Shown piece after piece: positions 5,252-5,408 of a DNA stretch of 5,408 nt. A program made the position numbers and the translations under genes. The DNA is from Clostridia bacterium. GTDB lineage: Bacteria; Bacillota; Clostridia; Christensenellales; CAG-917. Location of the stretch: positions 1-5,408 of the forward strand of contig JAFWBH010000090.1 of NCBI GenBank assembly GCA_017507205.1, given 5' to 3'. Numbering within the stretch: position 1 is the first letter of the stretch; each line of letters starts with the position of its first letter. The notes under the pieces are model-generated. The model was not told the DNA's origin. It did not search any database and saw nothing but the letters and a program-made list of their open reading frames with translations.

Positions 5252-5348
5252 GCTGTGTCCTCGCTGGGCACTGTTTTCGCCGGGAAATCGGCGATAAAAA
5301 AATAAAAGACACACACGGATAAGTGTTAAATATCTAGGAGGCTAAATA
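5252..5348 (+). promoter_or_regulatory. Structured 5' leader of rpsJ
   Basis: The predicted leader contains a perfect 6-bp hairpin, TCGCCG (5277-5282), loop GGAAAT, CGGCGA (5289-5294), followed by TAAAAAAATAAAA. No U tract follows, so it is not a terminator. TGTGTC (5254-5259) can pair with GACACA (5308-5313) to enclose this hairpin, and CACT (5269-5272) could pair with AGTG (5322-5325). Ribosomal protein operons are often controlled by a product binding the leader (L4 in the E. coli S10 operon), but no specific match is claimed. AGGAGG at 5336-5341 with a 7-nt gap is a strong ribosome binding site. Confidence 0.4.
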
Positions 5349-5408
5349 ATGGCTGGACAAAAAATTAGAATCAAGCTCAAAGCTTACGACCACAATCTCA
5401 TCGACATC
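5349..5408 (+). CDS. rpsJ: 30S ribosomal protein S10, N-terminus (3'-truncated by window end)
   Basis: The first 20 codons read MAGQKIRIKLKAYDHNLIDI, the characteristic N-terminus of bacterial S10 (IRIKLKAYDH is highly conserved). S10 is part of the 30S head, binds tRNA-site elements, and pairs with NusB in transcription antitermination. The ATG has an ideal AGGAGG Shine-Dalgarno (5336-5341). S10 is normally the first gene of a large ribosomal protein operon (S10, L3, L4, L23, L2 and onward), and the promoter and leader just upstream fit that. Only the start lies in the window. Confidence 0.96.
   Translation, partial: MAGQKIRIKLKAYDHNLIDI

Noticed and set aside
5066..5305. Plus-strand ORF (79 codons) upstream of rpsJ
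   Set aside because: It runs through the T-rich tract, the rpsJ promoter and the leader hairpin, has no ribosome binding site, and has a low-complexity Phe/Leu/Lys composition.
5277..5307. Leader hairpin TCGCCG...CGGCGA as an intrinsic terminator
   Set aside because: It is followed by an A tract, not a T tract, on the + strand, and the minus-strand reading has no U run after the stem either.

Overview
The window is bacterial, fairly AT-rich, and reads almost entirely on the + strand. Gene order (metG, tatD, a TatD-linked radical SAM gene, rsmA), AGGAGG-type ribosome binding sites, a TTTT-looped intrinsic terminator and the start of ribosomal protein S10 suggest a Firmicute. A clostridial, probably uncultured gut-type lineage is my inference, supported by GC-rich intergenic palindromes of a style I remember from such genomes. 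No phage, CRISPR, defence, tRNA or rRNA gene is visible.

Positions 1-3593 form one likely operon. It holds the 3' part of metG (methionyl-tRNA synthetase with its C-terminal OB-fold), tatD (1-nt overlap with metG), a small radical SAM protein, rsmA/ksgA (16S rRNA dimethyltransferase) and a two-helix membrane protein with a PH-like tail. A strong terminator at 3565-3593 closes it. The theme is tRNA charging and ribosome maturation. The 119-nt gap before rsmA contains two mutually exclusive hairpins and a marginal 42-codon hydrophobic ORF.

Positions 3594-4760 hold one independent gene for a 337-residue protein of unknown function. It has a basic N-terminal domain, a long charged linker and a compact C-terminal domain. 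Positions 4757-5050 look like a non-coding, MITE-like composite of palindromes with imperfect terminal inverted repeats, whose left end overlaps the stop codon of that gene. Positions 5051-5348 are a T-rich spacer, a good sigma-A promoter and a roughly 97-nt leader. The window ends in the first 20 codons of rpsJ, presumably the first gene of the S10 ribosomal protein operon.

The most notable anomaly is an in-frame TGA at 231-233 inside metG. The reading frame is conserved MetRS sequence on both sides, and tryptophan is a plausible residue there. Five of the six genes with visible stops end in TAA or TAG. However, the sixth appears to end naturally in TGA, and five ordinary TGG codons are used. 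The window therefore raises UGA recoding or reassignment without proving it; a nonsense mutation or base error is at least as likely.
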